From the NCBI GenBank assembly GCA_003168335.1, contig PMSM01000011.1, positions 206,590-270,589 on the forward strand: a DNA stretch of 64,000 bases, written 5' to 3'. Below the pieces are notes generated by a model. That model had not been told where the DNA came from. It ran no database searches and saw only the letters and a list, made by a program, of their open reading frames with translations. The position numbers were made by a program, and so were the translations under genes. Source of the stretch: Blastocatellia bacterium (GTDB lineage: Bacteria > Acidobacteriota > Blastocatellia > Pyrinomonadales > Pyrinomonadaceae). Positions 1 through 7,195 of this stretch are shown here, piece by piece; within the stretch, counting starts at the first letter, position 1; every line of letters begins with the position of its first letter.

Positions 1-29
1 CCAGAGGAGTGGGCCGCGGGTCTTTTATA

Positions 30-45
30 TGTGAGTTAGCGCACA
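30..45. promoter_or_regulatory. CRP/FNR-sized palindrome upstream of the first response regulator
   Basis: TGTGAG-TTAG-CGCACA, a 16-base near-palindrome 70 bases before the response-regulator start at 116. It has the geometry of a CRP/FNR-family operator (TGTG, 8 bases, CACA). Related sites occur at 574, 855, 5949, 6963, 37553 and 54491. The binding protein is not known; the assignment rests on symmetry and recurrence. Confidence 0.5.
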
Positions 46-115
46 GACGGATACTTTCACGTGAGCTAGGCTAACGACCGTTCAAACAATTATCCCCCTG
101 AATGAAGAGGCAATA

Positions 116-571
116 ATGCTATCCAATTTTCGACCCCGAGTTCTCTGCGTAGACGACGATGAGGACTCTCGCGTGATGTTAATCACGCTACTGAGGCTCG
201 CATTGATTGAAGCCAAAGCAGTCGGAACTGCCGCCCAGGCCTTGTCGTCGATTCAGGCAGAACGCTTCGACCTGTATTTGCTGGACTCGCGATTACCCGA
301 TCTCGATGGTTTTGAGCTGTGTCGCCGTATGCGCGACTTCGACCCGCACACGCCGATTCTGTTCTTTTCCGGCGCGGCTTATGAAGCTGATAAGAAGCGA
401 GGGATTGAGGCGGGAGCCAATGCTTACGTGATTAAGCCCGACGTCGACGGTCTGGTCGGAAGTATCAGGCAGCTCGTTTGCGATGCGGGAAATGCCACGG
501 CTAAGATCATCCCATTTGAACCAAAGACGAGTTTCTCCCCACCTTTCACCTTTGAACCTGCCGCCGCTTGA
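116..571 (+). CDS. Receiver-only response regulator
   Basis: A single CheY-like receiver domain of 151 residues with no output domain. The acidic pocket is the DDD at residues 13-15, the phosphoacceptor is Asp57 (LLDSRLP), the switch Ser follows beta-4 (FFSG) and the conserved Lys is in VIKPD. All canonical positions are present, so phosphorylation by an unlinked histidine kinase is expected. The tail after about residue 125 is short and low in complexity. GAGG a few bases upstream supports the ATG at 116. It may act by protein-protein contact in a phosphorelay, like the two related stand-alone receivers at 5230-5850 and 6340-6738. No cognate kinase is adjacent. Confidence 0.9.
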   Translation: MLSNFRPRVLCVDDDEDSRVMLITLLRLALIEAKAVGTAAQALSSIQAERFDLYLLDSRLPDLDGFELCRRMRDFDPHTPILFFSGAAYEADKKRGIEAGANAYVIKPDVDGLVGSIRQLVCDAGNATAKIIPFEPKTSFSPPFTFEPAAA

Positions 572-573
572 TA

Positions 574-589
574 TGTATGTTAGGGCACA
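574..589. promoter_or_regulatory. Degenerate copy of the TGTGCG-N4-CGCACA palindrome
   Basis: TGTATG-TTAG-GGCACA, directly after the response-regulator stop at 571. It keeps the spacing and the TTAG core of the copy at 30-45 but has weaker arms. It could serve the glutamine-rich gene far downstream or be a relic of the duplicated promoter DNA in 572-966. Confidence 0.3.
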
Positions 590-708
590 TACAAACACGC
601 TCGGGTAGTTTATGTTAGCCGTCCGGGCAATTTGTTGTGAAAGCATACCGCAGAGTTTTCTGCGCGTCAGGGAAATATCTTGGGCCGGAATGATCTTCAA
701 TGCCGAGT

Positions 709-852
709 GGGCCAGCGCCCATGCGTTCGATCTGTCTTGAGAGATTCTCCCGTTGAGGCTGTGTATGTTTGCGCAGCGCGCCCCCATCAACAATGTTTGG
801 GCCCCAGATAGTAAGGACAAAATAGAGGCATGTTGAAGGGAACGGATCTTGC
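709..852. repeat. Intergenic duplicated segment, copy 1
   Basis: About 140 bases clearly related to 26376-26516 in the same orientation. Both start at GGCCAGCGCCC, share GATCTGTCTTG, TGTTTG, CCAGATAG and AAGGA, and end at AACG(G/A)ATCTTGC. On the minus strand both translate to peptides sharing PQ..N..RQI...GAGP, which may be a remnant of an old coding sequence, but neither copy is a credible intact gene. The 572-966 gap has no intact gene: it holds this repeat, a palindrome at 855 and a desaturase-gene fragment. Confidence 0.6.
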
Positions 853-854
853 TC

Positions 855-870
855 TATGCGATAGCACACA
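855..870. promoter_or_regulatory. Palindromic operator-like site upstream of the glutamine-rich gene
   Basis: TATGCG-ATAG-CACACA, about 100 bases upstream of the start at 967. It matches the site in front of the desaturase gene (37553-37568) at most positions including the ATAG core, and the flanks also match. It appears to be a duplicated copy of the desaturase promoter operator. Confidence 0.5.
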
Positions 871-885
871 TAGGAGAAGCTGGAA

Positions 886-941
886 TATTTTCGCCGCACC
901 GACAGATGTACTGGAAGACGGCGATCATACTGGCTGTCTTT
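886..941 (+). pseudogene. Decayed fragment of a fatty-acid desaturase 5' coding region
   Basis: Bases 886-901 are identical to 37711-37726 inside the desaturase gene. Bases 902-941 match 37749-37788 at 36 of 40 positions. The two blocks are contiguous here but separated by 22 bases in the intact gene, so the fragment carries a frameshifting deletion. It has no start codon and ends just before the ribosome-binding site of the glutamine-rich gene. With the copied palindrome at 855 it looks like a truncated duplicate of the desaturase promoter and early coding sequence. Confidence 0.7.
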
Positions 942-966
942 ATAGGGATTATTAGGGAGGTGTGCC

Positions 967-2037
967 ATGAAAAACAATAAATTGAACGGGATGGTGGTGG
1001 CGCTTGTAGTCAGCGCGATGTTGTTGGTGGGAGTTAGCTTGCCGACTCGCGCGCAGCAACCGACGCCAGAACAAAAACAGCAGAATAAGCGGCAGCGAAC
1101 CGGCGGGCAGCAACAGCAGGTCGGGCAGCAGCAGCAACAGCAGCAGGTCAACCAACGGCGAAAGGTTCAGACGCAACAGCAGCAACAGCAGCAGCAGGTC
1201 AACCAGCGGCGAAGGGTTCAGACGCAACAGCAACAGCAGGCTGCACAGCAGCAACAGCAGCAGGTCAACCAACGGCGAAGGGTCCAGACGCAACAGCAAC
1301 AGCAGGCTGCACAGCAGCAACAGCTGCGGGTCAACCAGCGGCGAAGGGTCCAGACGCAGCAGCAACAGCAGGCCGCGCAGCAGCAACAACAACTGCGGAT
1401 CAACCAACAGCAAAAGGCCCAAAGGCAACAGCGCATTTCACAGGAGCAGCAGCAACAGCGTATTAGTCAGAACCAACAGCGGCTGGCGCGGTACCGTGGA
1501 CAGCTGGATCAGCAGCAGCGTCTCGCAGGGCAGCATTCAGCACAGCTGCAGCAACAGAAGCGTATGGCGCAGTACCGTTTCCAGCAACAGTATCTCCAGC
1601 GCCTCCGTCAGCAGCAATTAAGTCTGCGAAACGCAGCTAACTACAACTATGGTCGTGATCCGTACTTCTACACGCCTTCGAGCTATCGATACTCACGTGG
1701 CGGCAGCTACTACGAGACGAATGAGTACGGCGCAAATTTATTACGGCAGGCCGTGAACTACGGTTATGAGGAGGGCTTCCGCGCCGGACAGGCAGACCGC
1801 CAGGATCGATGGGGCTACAACTATGAAGACTCTTACGCCTATCGCGACGCCAACTACGGCTACAGTGGCTACTACGTAGAGCAGGACGATTACAACTATT
1901 ACTTCCGCGAGGGTTTCCGTCGCGGCTACGAAGATGGCTACTACGGCCGCTATCAATATGGTCGGCTATCGAATGGCAAGTACGTCATCCTGGGCGCCAT
2001 TTTGGGTGCAATCCTTACTCTGGAGGTCCTTCGCTAG
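967..2037 (+). CDS. Secreted polyglutamine-rich repeat protein with C-terminal Gly/Tyr domain
   Basis: Protein of 356 residues with a signal peptide (hydrophobic residues about 8-27, cleavage after TRAQQ or nearby). Residues about 35-220 are dominated by Gln, with four or five imperfect copies of a unit containing QQVNQRRRVQTQQQQQ, encoded by CAG/CAA runs. The C-terminal part (about 255-340) is rich in Tyr, Gly and Arg: it contains YGYEEGFRAGQADR and YYFREGFRRGYEDGYYG, which resemble the repeat in the gene at 2968-3726. The very end has a short hydrophobic GAILGAILTL segment. GGGAGGTG sets the ATG at 967. The function is unknown; the composition suggests an extracellular aggregating or surface protein. 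Confidence 0.8.
   Translation: MKNNKLNGMVVALVVSAMLLVGVSLPTRAQQPTPEQKQQNKRQRTGGQQQQVGQQQQQQQVNQRRKVQTQQQQQQQQVNQRRRVQTQQQQQAAQQQQQQVNQRRRVQTQQQQQAAQQQQLRVNQRRRVQTQQQQQAAQQQQQLRINQQQKAQRQQRISQEQQQQRISQNQQRLARYRGQLDQQQRLAGQHSAQLQQQKRMAQYRFQQQYLQRLRQQQLSLRNAANYNYGRDPYFYTPSSYRYSRGGSYYETNEYGANLLRQAVNYGYEEGFRAGQADRQDRWGYNYEDSYAYRDANYGYSGYYVEQDDYNYYFREGFRRGYEDGYYGRYQYGRLSNGKYVILGAILGAILTLEVLR
1135..1420 (+). repeat. CAG/CAA-rich tandem repeat within coding sequence
   Basis: Roughly 60-base imperfect direct repeats built from CAGCAGCAACAG runs alternating with a GTCAACCAACGGCGAAGG-type block, each encoding a polyQ stretch plus VNQRRRVQT. Three to four clear units are present. Copy number is likely to vary between strains through slippage or recombination. 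Confidence 0.8.
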
Positions 2038-2096
2038 AGAAAGTGAGTGAAGCTCAAGCGAAAACAGAAATGATTCAAGTCATGGAGGAAAAAAAG

Positions 2097-2819
2097 ATGA
2101 GAGTAACAAAGCTAATGTTAGCGGCGGCCCTGGTCGCCCTGGTGATGATTGGCGGGTCCTGGCTGAGCAAGTCAACCGCCCGTACGGTAGCCGACAATGA
2201 TACTGCTAATCGGCTTAACGCTGCGGCTGATGTAGTGAGCGACATGATGGCGGCGCCGGACAATGGTGTCCCGAAGGATCTGCTGGACAAGGCAGCCTGC
2301 GTGGTGGTCGTGCCGAGCGTCAAGAAAGCCGCCTTCGTGATAGGGGCGAAGTACGGCCGGGGCTTTATCGTCTGCAGAAACAAGAACGGGCGTGGCTGGT
2401 CGGCGCCAGGCGGAGTGAGAATCGAAGGCGGTAGTGTTGGGTTTCAAATCGGCGGATCCGCAACGGATGTCGTAATGCTGCTGATGAACCAGGGCGCTAT
2501 CGATAAGCTTCTGTCCAGCAAATTCACCATTGGGGCAGATGCCTCGGCGGCGGCGGGACCAGTTGGTCGTACAGCCTCGGCCCAGACAGATGCACAGCTT
2601 CACGCCCAACTGCTTACCTACTCGCGAGCGCAGGGACTATTCGCCGGCGTCTCACTGGACGGCGCGACTTTGCGCCCCGACGATGACGCGAATAAGGACA
2701 TGTATGGCAGGCCGATGTCGAACAGAGATATCGTGCTGTCAAACTTGCAGGCACCGTCGAGTGCGGCCAGATTGCTCGCCGAGTTGAATAAATACTCCAG
2801 CCTTAGAGCTGGTGGTTAG
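2097..2819 (+). CDS. SYLF (Ysc84-like) domain secreted protein
   Basis: About 240 residues with an N-terminal hydrophobic segment (LMLAAALVALVMIGGSWL) that is a signal peptide or anchor. The rest matches the SYLF/Ysc84 lipid-binding family: LLDKAACVVVVPSVKKAAFVIGAKYGRGF, then GGSVGFQIGGSATDVVMLLM and SRAQGLFAGVSLDGATL are typical landmarks, interrupted here only by family-like loops. SYLF proteins bind phosphoinositides in eukaryotes; bacterial members are periplasmic and poorly understood. GGAGGAA six bases before the ATG at 2097 fixes this start in preference to upstream GTG/ATG codons. It follows the glutamine-rich gene by 59 bases and is probably co-transcribed with it. Confidence 0.85.
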   Translation: MRVTKLMLAAALVALVMIGGSWLSKSTARTVADNDTANRLNAAADVVSDMMAAPDNGVPKDLLDKAACVVVVPSVKKAAFVIGAKYGRGFIVCRNKNGRGWSAPGGVRIEGGSVGFQIGGSATDVVMLLMNQGAIDKLLSSKFTIGADASAAAGPVGRTASAQTDAQLHAQLLTYSRAQGLFAGVSLDGATLRPDDDANKDMYGRPMSNRDIVLSNLQAPSSAARLLAELNKYSSLRAGG

Positions 2820-2967
2820 CCAGCCGTAACAGGCGAGTGCGAATGAATCCGGCTCGTTCGTTTTTAGCCGCGTTGGTGGCGTTAATCAGCCGGGCGCCAA
2901 CCGCTATCGCGAGCGGGACTGGTTTCCCCGGAACTTAGATATGGCAGGAAAGAAAAAGGAGTCCGAT

Positions 2968-3726
2968 ATGAAGATAAGACACATAGAGAAGAAGATCGCA
3001 GGAGTAATTTTAGGGTTCGCCTTACTGTTCTGCATCGGCATCGGTTCGAGTGCTCACGTGCGAGCTCGCAGTACCAACGACGGTCAAGATCGCCGAGGTC
3101 GCAACTGGGACGGCTACCCGAACTGGGGTGGTTCTTTCGATCTGCGCCAAACAGCTCTGAACGCGGGCTACAACGAAGGCACAAAGGAAGGTAACAACGA
3201 CCGCGCGAGGGGCAAGCATTCCAACTACCAGGACTTTAGTGCCTACCAGAAAGCCACGAAAGACTACAACTCGCGTCTCGGCGACCGAGAACTTTATCGC
3301 CGCTATTTCCGTGAGGCGTTCGGGCGCGGATACGAGACCGCATTTGGGGTTCAAGTTCGTAATGACGGCGATAACCGCGATCAAAATCGCAACGATAACC
3401 GCGATCAAAATCGCAACGATAACCGCGATCAAAATCGCAACGATAATCGCGATCAAAATCGCCGCGGGCGCAATTGGGATCGTTACGGCAGCTATGGCGG
3501 CTCTTACGAGCTGCGCCAAACTGCGCTGAACGCGGGCTACAATGAAGGCATTAAGGAAGGTCGCAATGACCGGCGGCGGGGCAGGTCCTCCGACTTTCGA
3601 AATTTTAGTGCCTACCAGAAAGCGACCCAGGACTACAGCTCGAGGCTCGGTGATAAGGAGTTGTATCGCCGGTATTACCGCGAAGGGTTCGAGAACGGTT
3701 ACGGCGATGGCTACAACGGTGGCTAG
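2968..3726 (+). CDS. Secreted protein with two copies of a Gly/Tyr/Arg repeat domain
   Basis: A 252-residue protein with a signal peptide (VILGFALLFCIGIGSSAHVRA). It has two near-identical domains of about 70 residues, each running from LRQTALNAGYNEG through KEG..DR.RG, FSAYQKAT and SRLGD.ELYRRY to the end motif FR/YREGF..GY. A linker of four DNRDQNRN repeats separates them. The same domain, more diverged, forms the C-terminus of the glutamine-rich protein at 967-2037, so the two genes are partly homologous. AAGGAG six bases before the ATG at 2968 selects this start over the ATG at 2941. I do not recognise the domain; the charge and lack of Cys suggest an unstructured or surface-binding extracellular protein. 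Confidence 0.75.
   Translation: MKIRHIEKKIAGVILGFALLFCIGIGSSAHVRARSTNDGQDRRGRNWDGYPNWGGSFDLRQTALNAGYNEGTKEGNNDRARGKHSNYQDFSAYQKATKDYNSRLGDRELYRRYFREAFGRGYETAFGVQVRNDGDNRDQNRNDNRDQNRNDNRDQNRNDNRDQNRRGRNWDRYGSYGGSYELRQTALNAGYNEGIKEGRNDRRRGRSSDFRNFSAYQKATQDYSSRLGDKELYRRYYREGFENGYGDGYNGG
3370..3465 (+). repeat. Four 24-base tandem repeats in frame
   Basis: Units begin at 3370, 3394, 3418 and 3442, each GATAACCGCGATCAAAATCG plus four bases; the last unit has two or three changes. Each encodes DNRDQNRN or a close variant. The repeat lies between two homologous domains and is a linker, not a CRISPR array. Confidence 0.9.
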
Positions 3727-3951
3727 AGCTTCGCGTTCCTGAGTCCGAAAGCTTGCCTGATGAAGATGCTGCTATGGCGCCCTGGCCCTGGTCGGCTCTT
3801 ATTTCATACCTGGCAAGAACGAGACTAAGGAGTTCTTGAAAGGCCTCACCCTTTTCAAGTTAGTTTTCACCTCCAGCTTGTACTTCGCAGAGCATGCATT
3901 TAGCAAAGGAACGCGAAGGGTTGAACCCAAACCTCCGCAAAGATTCAACCA

Positions 3952-5067
3952 ATGTCTAGAACGCTACAAATCGGCGTCTGGGTCTCGTTGTTGACCGGAG
4001 TGCTCGCTTGCGGGAGTGTCGGTGATGCCCACAAATCGGTAATAGCAGCAGCCGGCTCGGTCATTTCTACTGGCAGCATGAGTACTGCACGCGCTGCTCA
4101 CGCCGCAACCCTGCTGCCGAACGGCAAGGTTTTGATTATCGGCGGCATGGAGAGCGAAACGGTTTCTCTGGCAAGTGCAGAACTCTATGATTCCGCGACC
4201 GCCAGGTTCACCAACGCCGGCAACATGACGGTCAGACGGGTCGGCCCTAACGCAGTCCTTCTGCGCACGGGCAAGGTGCTGATCATGGGTGGCTCGAATC
4301 ATGAGGACGGGTCACTCGCCAGCGCAGAGCTTTACGATCCTGCAAACGGGACCTTCACCGCAACCGGCAGCATGAAAGAGAAAGCTGCAGGGACTGAAGC
4401 GACCCTGCTGTCAGACGGTCGAGTCCTGGTCGCGGGCGGTTATAACGGTCAGTTTCTGATGGGCGCGGAACTCTATGATCCTGTTACGGGAACATTTTCG
4501 TTTACTGGCAAACTGAACAGGCCTACACCGAATACTGGTACGTTGTTGAAAAACGGCAAGGTGCTCCTTACTGGCGGGGGAACCGACTCTCTCTCTCCGG
4601 CAGTATTCGCAAACGCAGAACTCTATGACCCATCCACGGGAACGTTCACTCCTACCGGCAGCATGATTACCGCGCGCAATAAATACGCCGCGGCGCTCTT
4701 GCCAACTGGCTGCGTGCTTATCACTGGCGGCACAAACGAACAGGGCAGGCACGGTCTCACGCAGGCGGAGATTTACGATCCTGCTAAAGGAACTTTCACC
4801 GCCACAGGAAATATGAACAGCGCACGATATAAGCTTCACAACGCATTAGTGGTACTGCCAAATGGTAAGGTCGTGGTTGCCGGCGGTGCGCAATCTGTCG
4901 AGGTTTATGATCCGGTCACAGGCACATTCAGCACGGCGATTGGCAGTCTGGACGAAGCGCGGTACTTCGCGACCGCGACGTTACTACAGAACGGCAAGGT
5001 GCTCATTGTAGGCGGCTACCGTATGGGCATCGTCAGTACTGTGGCGGCGTGGATATACCAGTCATAG
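3952..5067 (+). CDS. Kelch-like repeat lipoprotein
   Basis: Protein of 371 residues starting with a lipoprotein-type signal: a hydrophobic stretch ending in GVLAC, with Cys at about residue 20. The rest is six or seven repeats of about 50 residues with the pattern TLLPNGKVLI.GG followed by AELYDPATGTF..TGSM. This is the bacterial kelch/galactose-oxidase-type beta-propeller signature. No catalytic Cys-Tyr copper site can be made out, so it is more likely a binding or scaffold propeller exposed at the outer membrane or periplasm. There is no close ribosome-binding site of strong form. It stands 225 bases after the repeat-protein gene and may be a separate transcript. Confidence 0.8.
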   Translation: MSRTLQIGVWVSLLTGVLACGSVGDAHKSVIAAAGSVISTGSMSTARAAHAATLLPNGKVLIIGGMESETVSLASAELYDSATARFTNAGNMTVRRVGPNAVLLRTGKVLIMGGSNHEDGSLASAELYDPANGTFTATGSMKEKAAGTEATLLSDGRVLVAGGYNGQFLMGAELYDPVTGTFSFTGKLNRPTPNTGTLLKNGKVLLTGGGTDSLSPAVFANAELYDPSTGTFTPTGSMITARNKYAAALLPTGCVLITGGTNEQGRHGLTQAEIYDPAKGTFTATGNMNSARYKLHNALVVLPNGKVVVAGGAQSVEVYDPVTGTFSTAIGSLDEARYFATATLLQNGKVLIVGGYRMGIVSTVAAWIYQS

Positions 5068-5165
5068 GCAAAGCAGAGCGGAGGGTCTGGCCGCGCAACG
5101 GAGAATTTCGGCGGGAAGAAAGCGAAGCGGGCTCAGATTACTCGCCCGCTAAGATAAGGAGAGAT

Positions 5166-5357
5166 ATGGCACCAGCTAATTTGAGATTAATCAAAGACGA
5201 GCAGACAACCCAAAACCGCGCGCGCGCGGCTATAGAAGCTTATAGCTCGAAATTCGATGAGCGGATTGGCCCGGAGCCGGTTCCGGTTTGTAAGGGCCGG
5301 CGTCTCGACGTGGATGCAGTTCTGGCGCGCTCGCTGGCAAAGGTAGTAAGGGAATAG
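5166..5357 (+). CDS. Small hypothetical protein, 63 residues
   Basis: Starts at an ATG preceded by AAGGAG in AAGGAGAGAT, giving MAPANLRLIKDEQTTQNRAR and ending in LARSLAKVVRE. It is charged and probably helical, with no signal peptide and no motif that I recognise. It overlaps the 3' end of the convergent response-regulator gene (5230-5850) by 128 bases. The overlapped part of that gene encodes an unusual proline-rich tail, which argues that this small gene is real and the tail of the regulator is secondary. Confidence 0.5.
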   Translation: MAPANLRLIKDEQTTQNRARAAIEAYSSKFDERIGPEPVPVCKGRRLDVDAVLARSLAKVVRE

Positions 5358-5850
5358 TTTCGCCCCGTGTCAGGAAAGACTCTCTCCCAGCGCCGGCGTC
5401 AGCCGTTGGCGGCAATACCGGCAGCAAGTAGTCCAGGAGATGTTGCAGTTCTTCGTAGTCCGAAAGTCGCGTAACGTACTCGTTACGAGTGGCGCCAACC
5501 TCCATCATCGGCGCCGAGTCCACCACGTCTTCATGAGTAACGATCACAACCGGCACCGGTCCCACCTGTGCATGCTTAATGATCTGGCGCGCGGCCACCA
5601 ACCCGTAAAGCAGCGGCACGTCCATATCCACCACGAGGAGATCCGGATGGGCCAGGCGAGCCTGTCGGGCTGCATCCTGCCCGTTGTCGGTGTCAATCAC
5701 GCGGTAGCCTCTTAGTTTCAGGACCTGCTTCAACTCCCGCCGCGCATCCTGATAATCCTCCACCATCAGCACGACGTGGTTGGCGCCGTTGGAGGACACA
5801 GGATCACCGATATCGTTGGGGGTGTCAGCTGAGTGTGTATTCAGAGACAT
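5230..5850 (-). CDS. Receiver-only response regulator with extended C-terminal tail
   Basis: A 206-residue protein with one receiver domain (about residues 25-150). Glu31-Asp32 form the acidic pair, Asp75 (VVDMDVP) is the phosphoacceptor and Thr in VIVTHED is the switch residue. The position usually held by Lys-Pro reads YVTRLSD, so Arg replaces Lys. Residues after about 150 form a Pro/Arg-rich tail with no domain character, which lies antisense to the small gene at 5166-5357. A shorter ancestral protein that lost its stop codon is one explanation. A palindrome at 5949-5964 lies about 100 bases upstream. Confidence 0.8.
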   Translation of the reverse strand: MSLNTHSADTPNDIGDPVSSNGANHVVLMVEDYQDARRELKQVLKLRGYRVIDTDNGQDAARQARLAHPDLLVVDMDVPLLYGLVAARQIIKHAQVGPVPVVIVTHEDVVDSAPMMEVGATRNEYVTRLSDYEELQHLLDYLLPVLPPTADAGAGRESFLTRGETIPLLPLPASAPELHPRRDAGPYKPEPAPGQSAHRISSYKLL

Positions 5851-5948
5851 AAACCTAAACGCCCCTATCTTGGTTAGGCCCCACGACCTCGTAGAGCGGC
5901 TTTAGATGAAACGGAGGCTAGAATCTAGACGAGTCGTTGTCTCCTATC

Positions 5949-5964
5949 GGTGCGCTACCACACG
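5949..5964. promoter_or_regulatory. Palindromic operator-like site upstream of a response regulator
   Basis: GGTGCG-CTAC-CACACG, 99 bases upstream of the minus-strand response-regulator start at 5850. It has the 6-4-6 layout of the site at 37553-37568, with GTGCG and a near-complementary right arm. Confidence 0.4.
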
Positions 5965-6095
5965 TATGGGGCATGATTTCGAAAAAAAGATGAAGGGTCT
6001 GTGAGGTGTTCTGTCCCAAAAGGTCCCACCATAAGCAGCACGCACGCCCCGCACGGTGCGACTCATTGGCATGAGATCGAAGAGTAAGAGAGAAG

Positions 6096-6350
6096 CTATT
6101 CGCCGGTCTTATCTTTCTCGTCCTGGGCGTCGTTCTTTTGGCCTTCCGAACCATCTCTGAGGAAGATTGGAACCTCGGACTCCTCGTCCGACTCATGATG
6201 GAGCAGGTCCCTAACCCCTCCTTCACTCTCTGGTTCGGAATTGAGTTCGTTGACATTTGTGGTTTGGTCTTGATTCAAGGTAATCGTCTCCTCCTGGTGG
6301 TCCCAGGTTTTCTTTTCCAGCGCTTCTATTATCTCGACCTCACGCGGCAA
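6096..6350 (-). CDS. Small acidic hypothetical protein coupled to a pseudo-receiver
   Basis: An 84-residue, strongly acidic protein (many Glu and Asp, ending DEKDKTGE) with no Cys, signal or membrane segment. It begins at a TTG inside the last codons of the pseudo-receiver gene (6340-6738), overlapping it by 11 bases, which would allow translational coupling. Codons in the reading frame are plausible, but there is no recognisable family. It may be an intrinsically disordered partner of the receiver, or a spurious frame; the overlap arrangement slightly favours a real gene. Confidence 0.4.
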   Translation of the reverse strand: MPREVEIIEALEKKTWDHQEETITLNQDQTTNVNELNSEPESEGGVRDLLHHESDEESEVPIFLRDGSEGQKNDAQDEKDKTGE

Positions 6351-6738
6351 TTGGAATCTCTTGCAGCAGACGAGTGAGCAGCCTTCTCAATTGATTGAAG
6401 TTGTCAGGGCGGGAGACATGCACATTTTGGCCGATCGCGACTTCATCACCTTCACCGATACTTTCAACGCAAAAGATCACAACCGGCACCTGGTCTCCTA
6501 CTTTCGCACGTTCGCGGATGCGACGCGCGGTAACAATAACTTCGCTCGGTAACCCGGCCAGGCTCACCAGAATCAGATCGGGACGCCTTAGCCGGGCGCT
6601 CGCTATCGCGTCTCGTTCGTCTCTGGCTACTGCCACGCGATAACCGTCTGCCTTCAGCAACTTCTCAATGCCGTCGCGGGTCTCCGCGACATCTTCCACT
6701 ATGAGGACGGCCGGGTTTGTGTCATCTTCTGTAGTCAT
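6340..6738 (-). CDS. Pseudo-receiver (response regulator lacking the phosphoacceptor Asp)
   Basis: A 132-residue single receiver domain. The acidic pair is intact (Glu15-Asp16 in LIVED), but the residue after the beta-3 strand, where Asp should accept phosphate, is Ser59 (PDLILVSLAG). The conserved Lys is replaced by Arg (VSRPDN), and Cys replaces the usual Ser/Thr region (VIFCVES). It therefore should not be phosphorylated in the normal way and may act as a constitutive or ligand-modulated adaptor. It is similar in length and style to the receiver at 5230-5850 and is followed by a small acidic gene. Confidence 0.8.
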   Translation of the reverse strand: MTTEDDTNPAVLIVEDVAETRDGIEKLLKADGYRVAVARDERDAIASARLRRPDLILVSLAGLPSEVIVTARRIRERAKVGDQVPVVIFCVESIGEGDEVAIGQNVHVSRPDNFNQLRRLLTRLLQEIPIAA

Positions 6739-7195
6739 TAGAGCAGCTTTCCTGTTCGCTTACGGCTTGCGCGGGTGGATCAACATCCGGGACGGCCGCC
6801 GCTTCTTTCTCCACGCCTCGGCTCGCTGAGTAATACTGACGAGTTTGCTCGATTTCGCCGCGCAAACCGGGGCCACAGCGTTTGCTCATGTCTCACCTGA
6901 CGCGTGGGTTGGAGATCTGGCCTTTGATTCAATTCAATATACGACTGGAAATGCCAGCCGTCCGTGCGACAACACACATATGCGAAGGAGTTCGGTCTTG
7001 ATGTTATCCCGCTTCCTCTGCATGTCGGAGCCGGGTGTTCAGAGTTGGAACTTTAGGTCACTGCCGAGTGGATTAGGGAGGACAAGGTCTGCCGCTATAG
7101 CTCTTCGCCAATCTAACTACCCACGAAGAGAATGAACAGTGCTGATTACCGGTATTCCCGTTTCGATTCAGCGATATGAGTCGTTGGCCCAACTA
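6739..7195. other. 457-base gap without a supported gene
   Basis: Lies between the divergent pseudo-receiver gene and the 3' end of the TonB receptor pair. The only feature seen is a palindrome-like site CGTGCG-ACAA-CACACA at 6963-6978, 225 bases upstream of the pseudo-receiver start, matching the recurring motif with one mismatch in each arm. Short open frames here have no ribosome-binding site or recognisable content. No convincing terminator hairpin was found after the receptor genes. Confidence 0.5.

Noticed and set aside
952..1428. Long Leu-rich open frames on the minus strand across the CAG repeats
   Set aside because: They are the complement of the CAG/CAA runs of the secreted glutamine-rich protein and have no ribosome-binding site.
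3370..3465. CRISPR-like 24-base direct repeats
   Set aside because: Repeats are directly adjacent without spacers and keep one coding frame (DNRDQNRN).
3022..3519. A 165-residue Ile/Val/Ala-rich frame on the minus strand opposite the repeat protein
   Set aside because: It is the complement of a repetitive coding region; the repeats alone keep the frame open.
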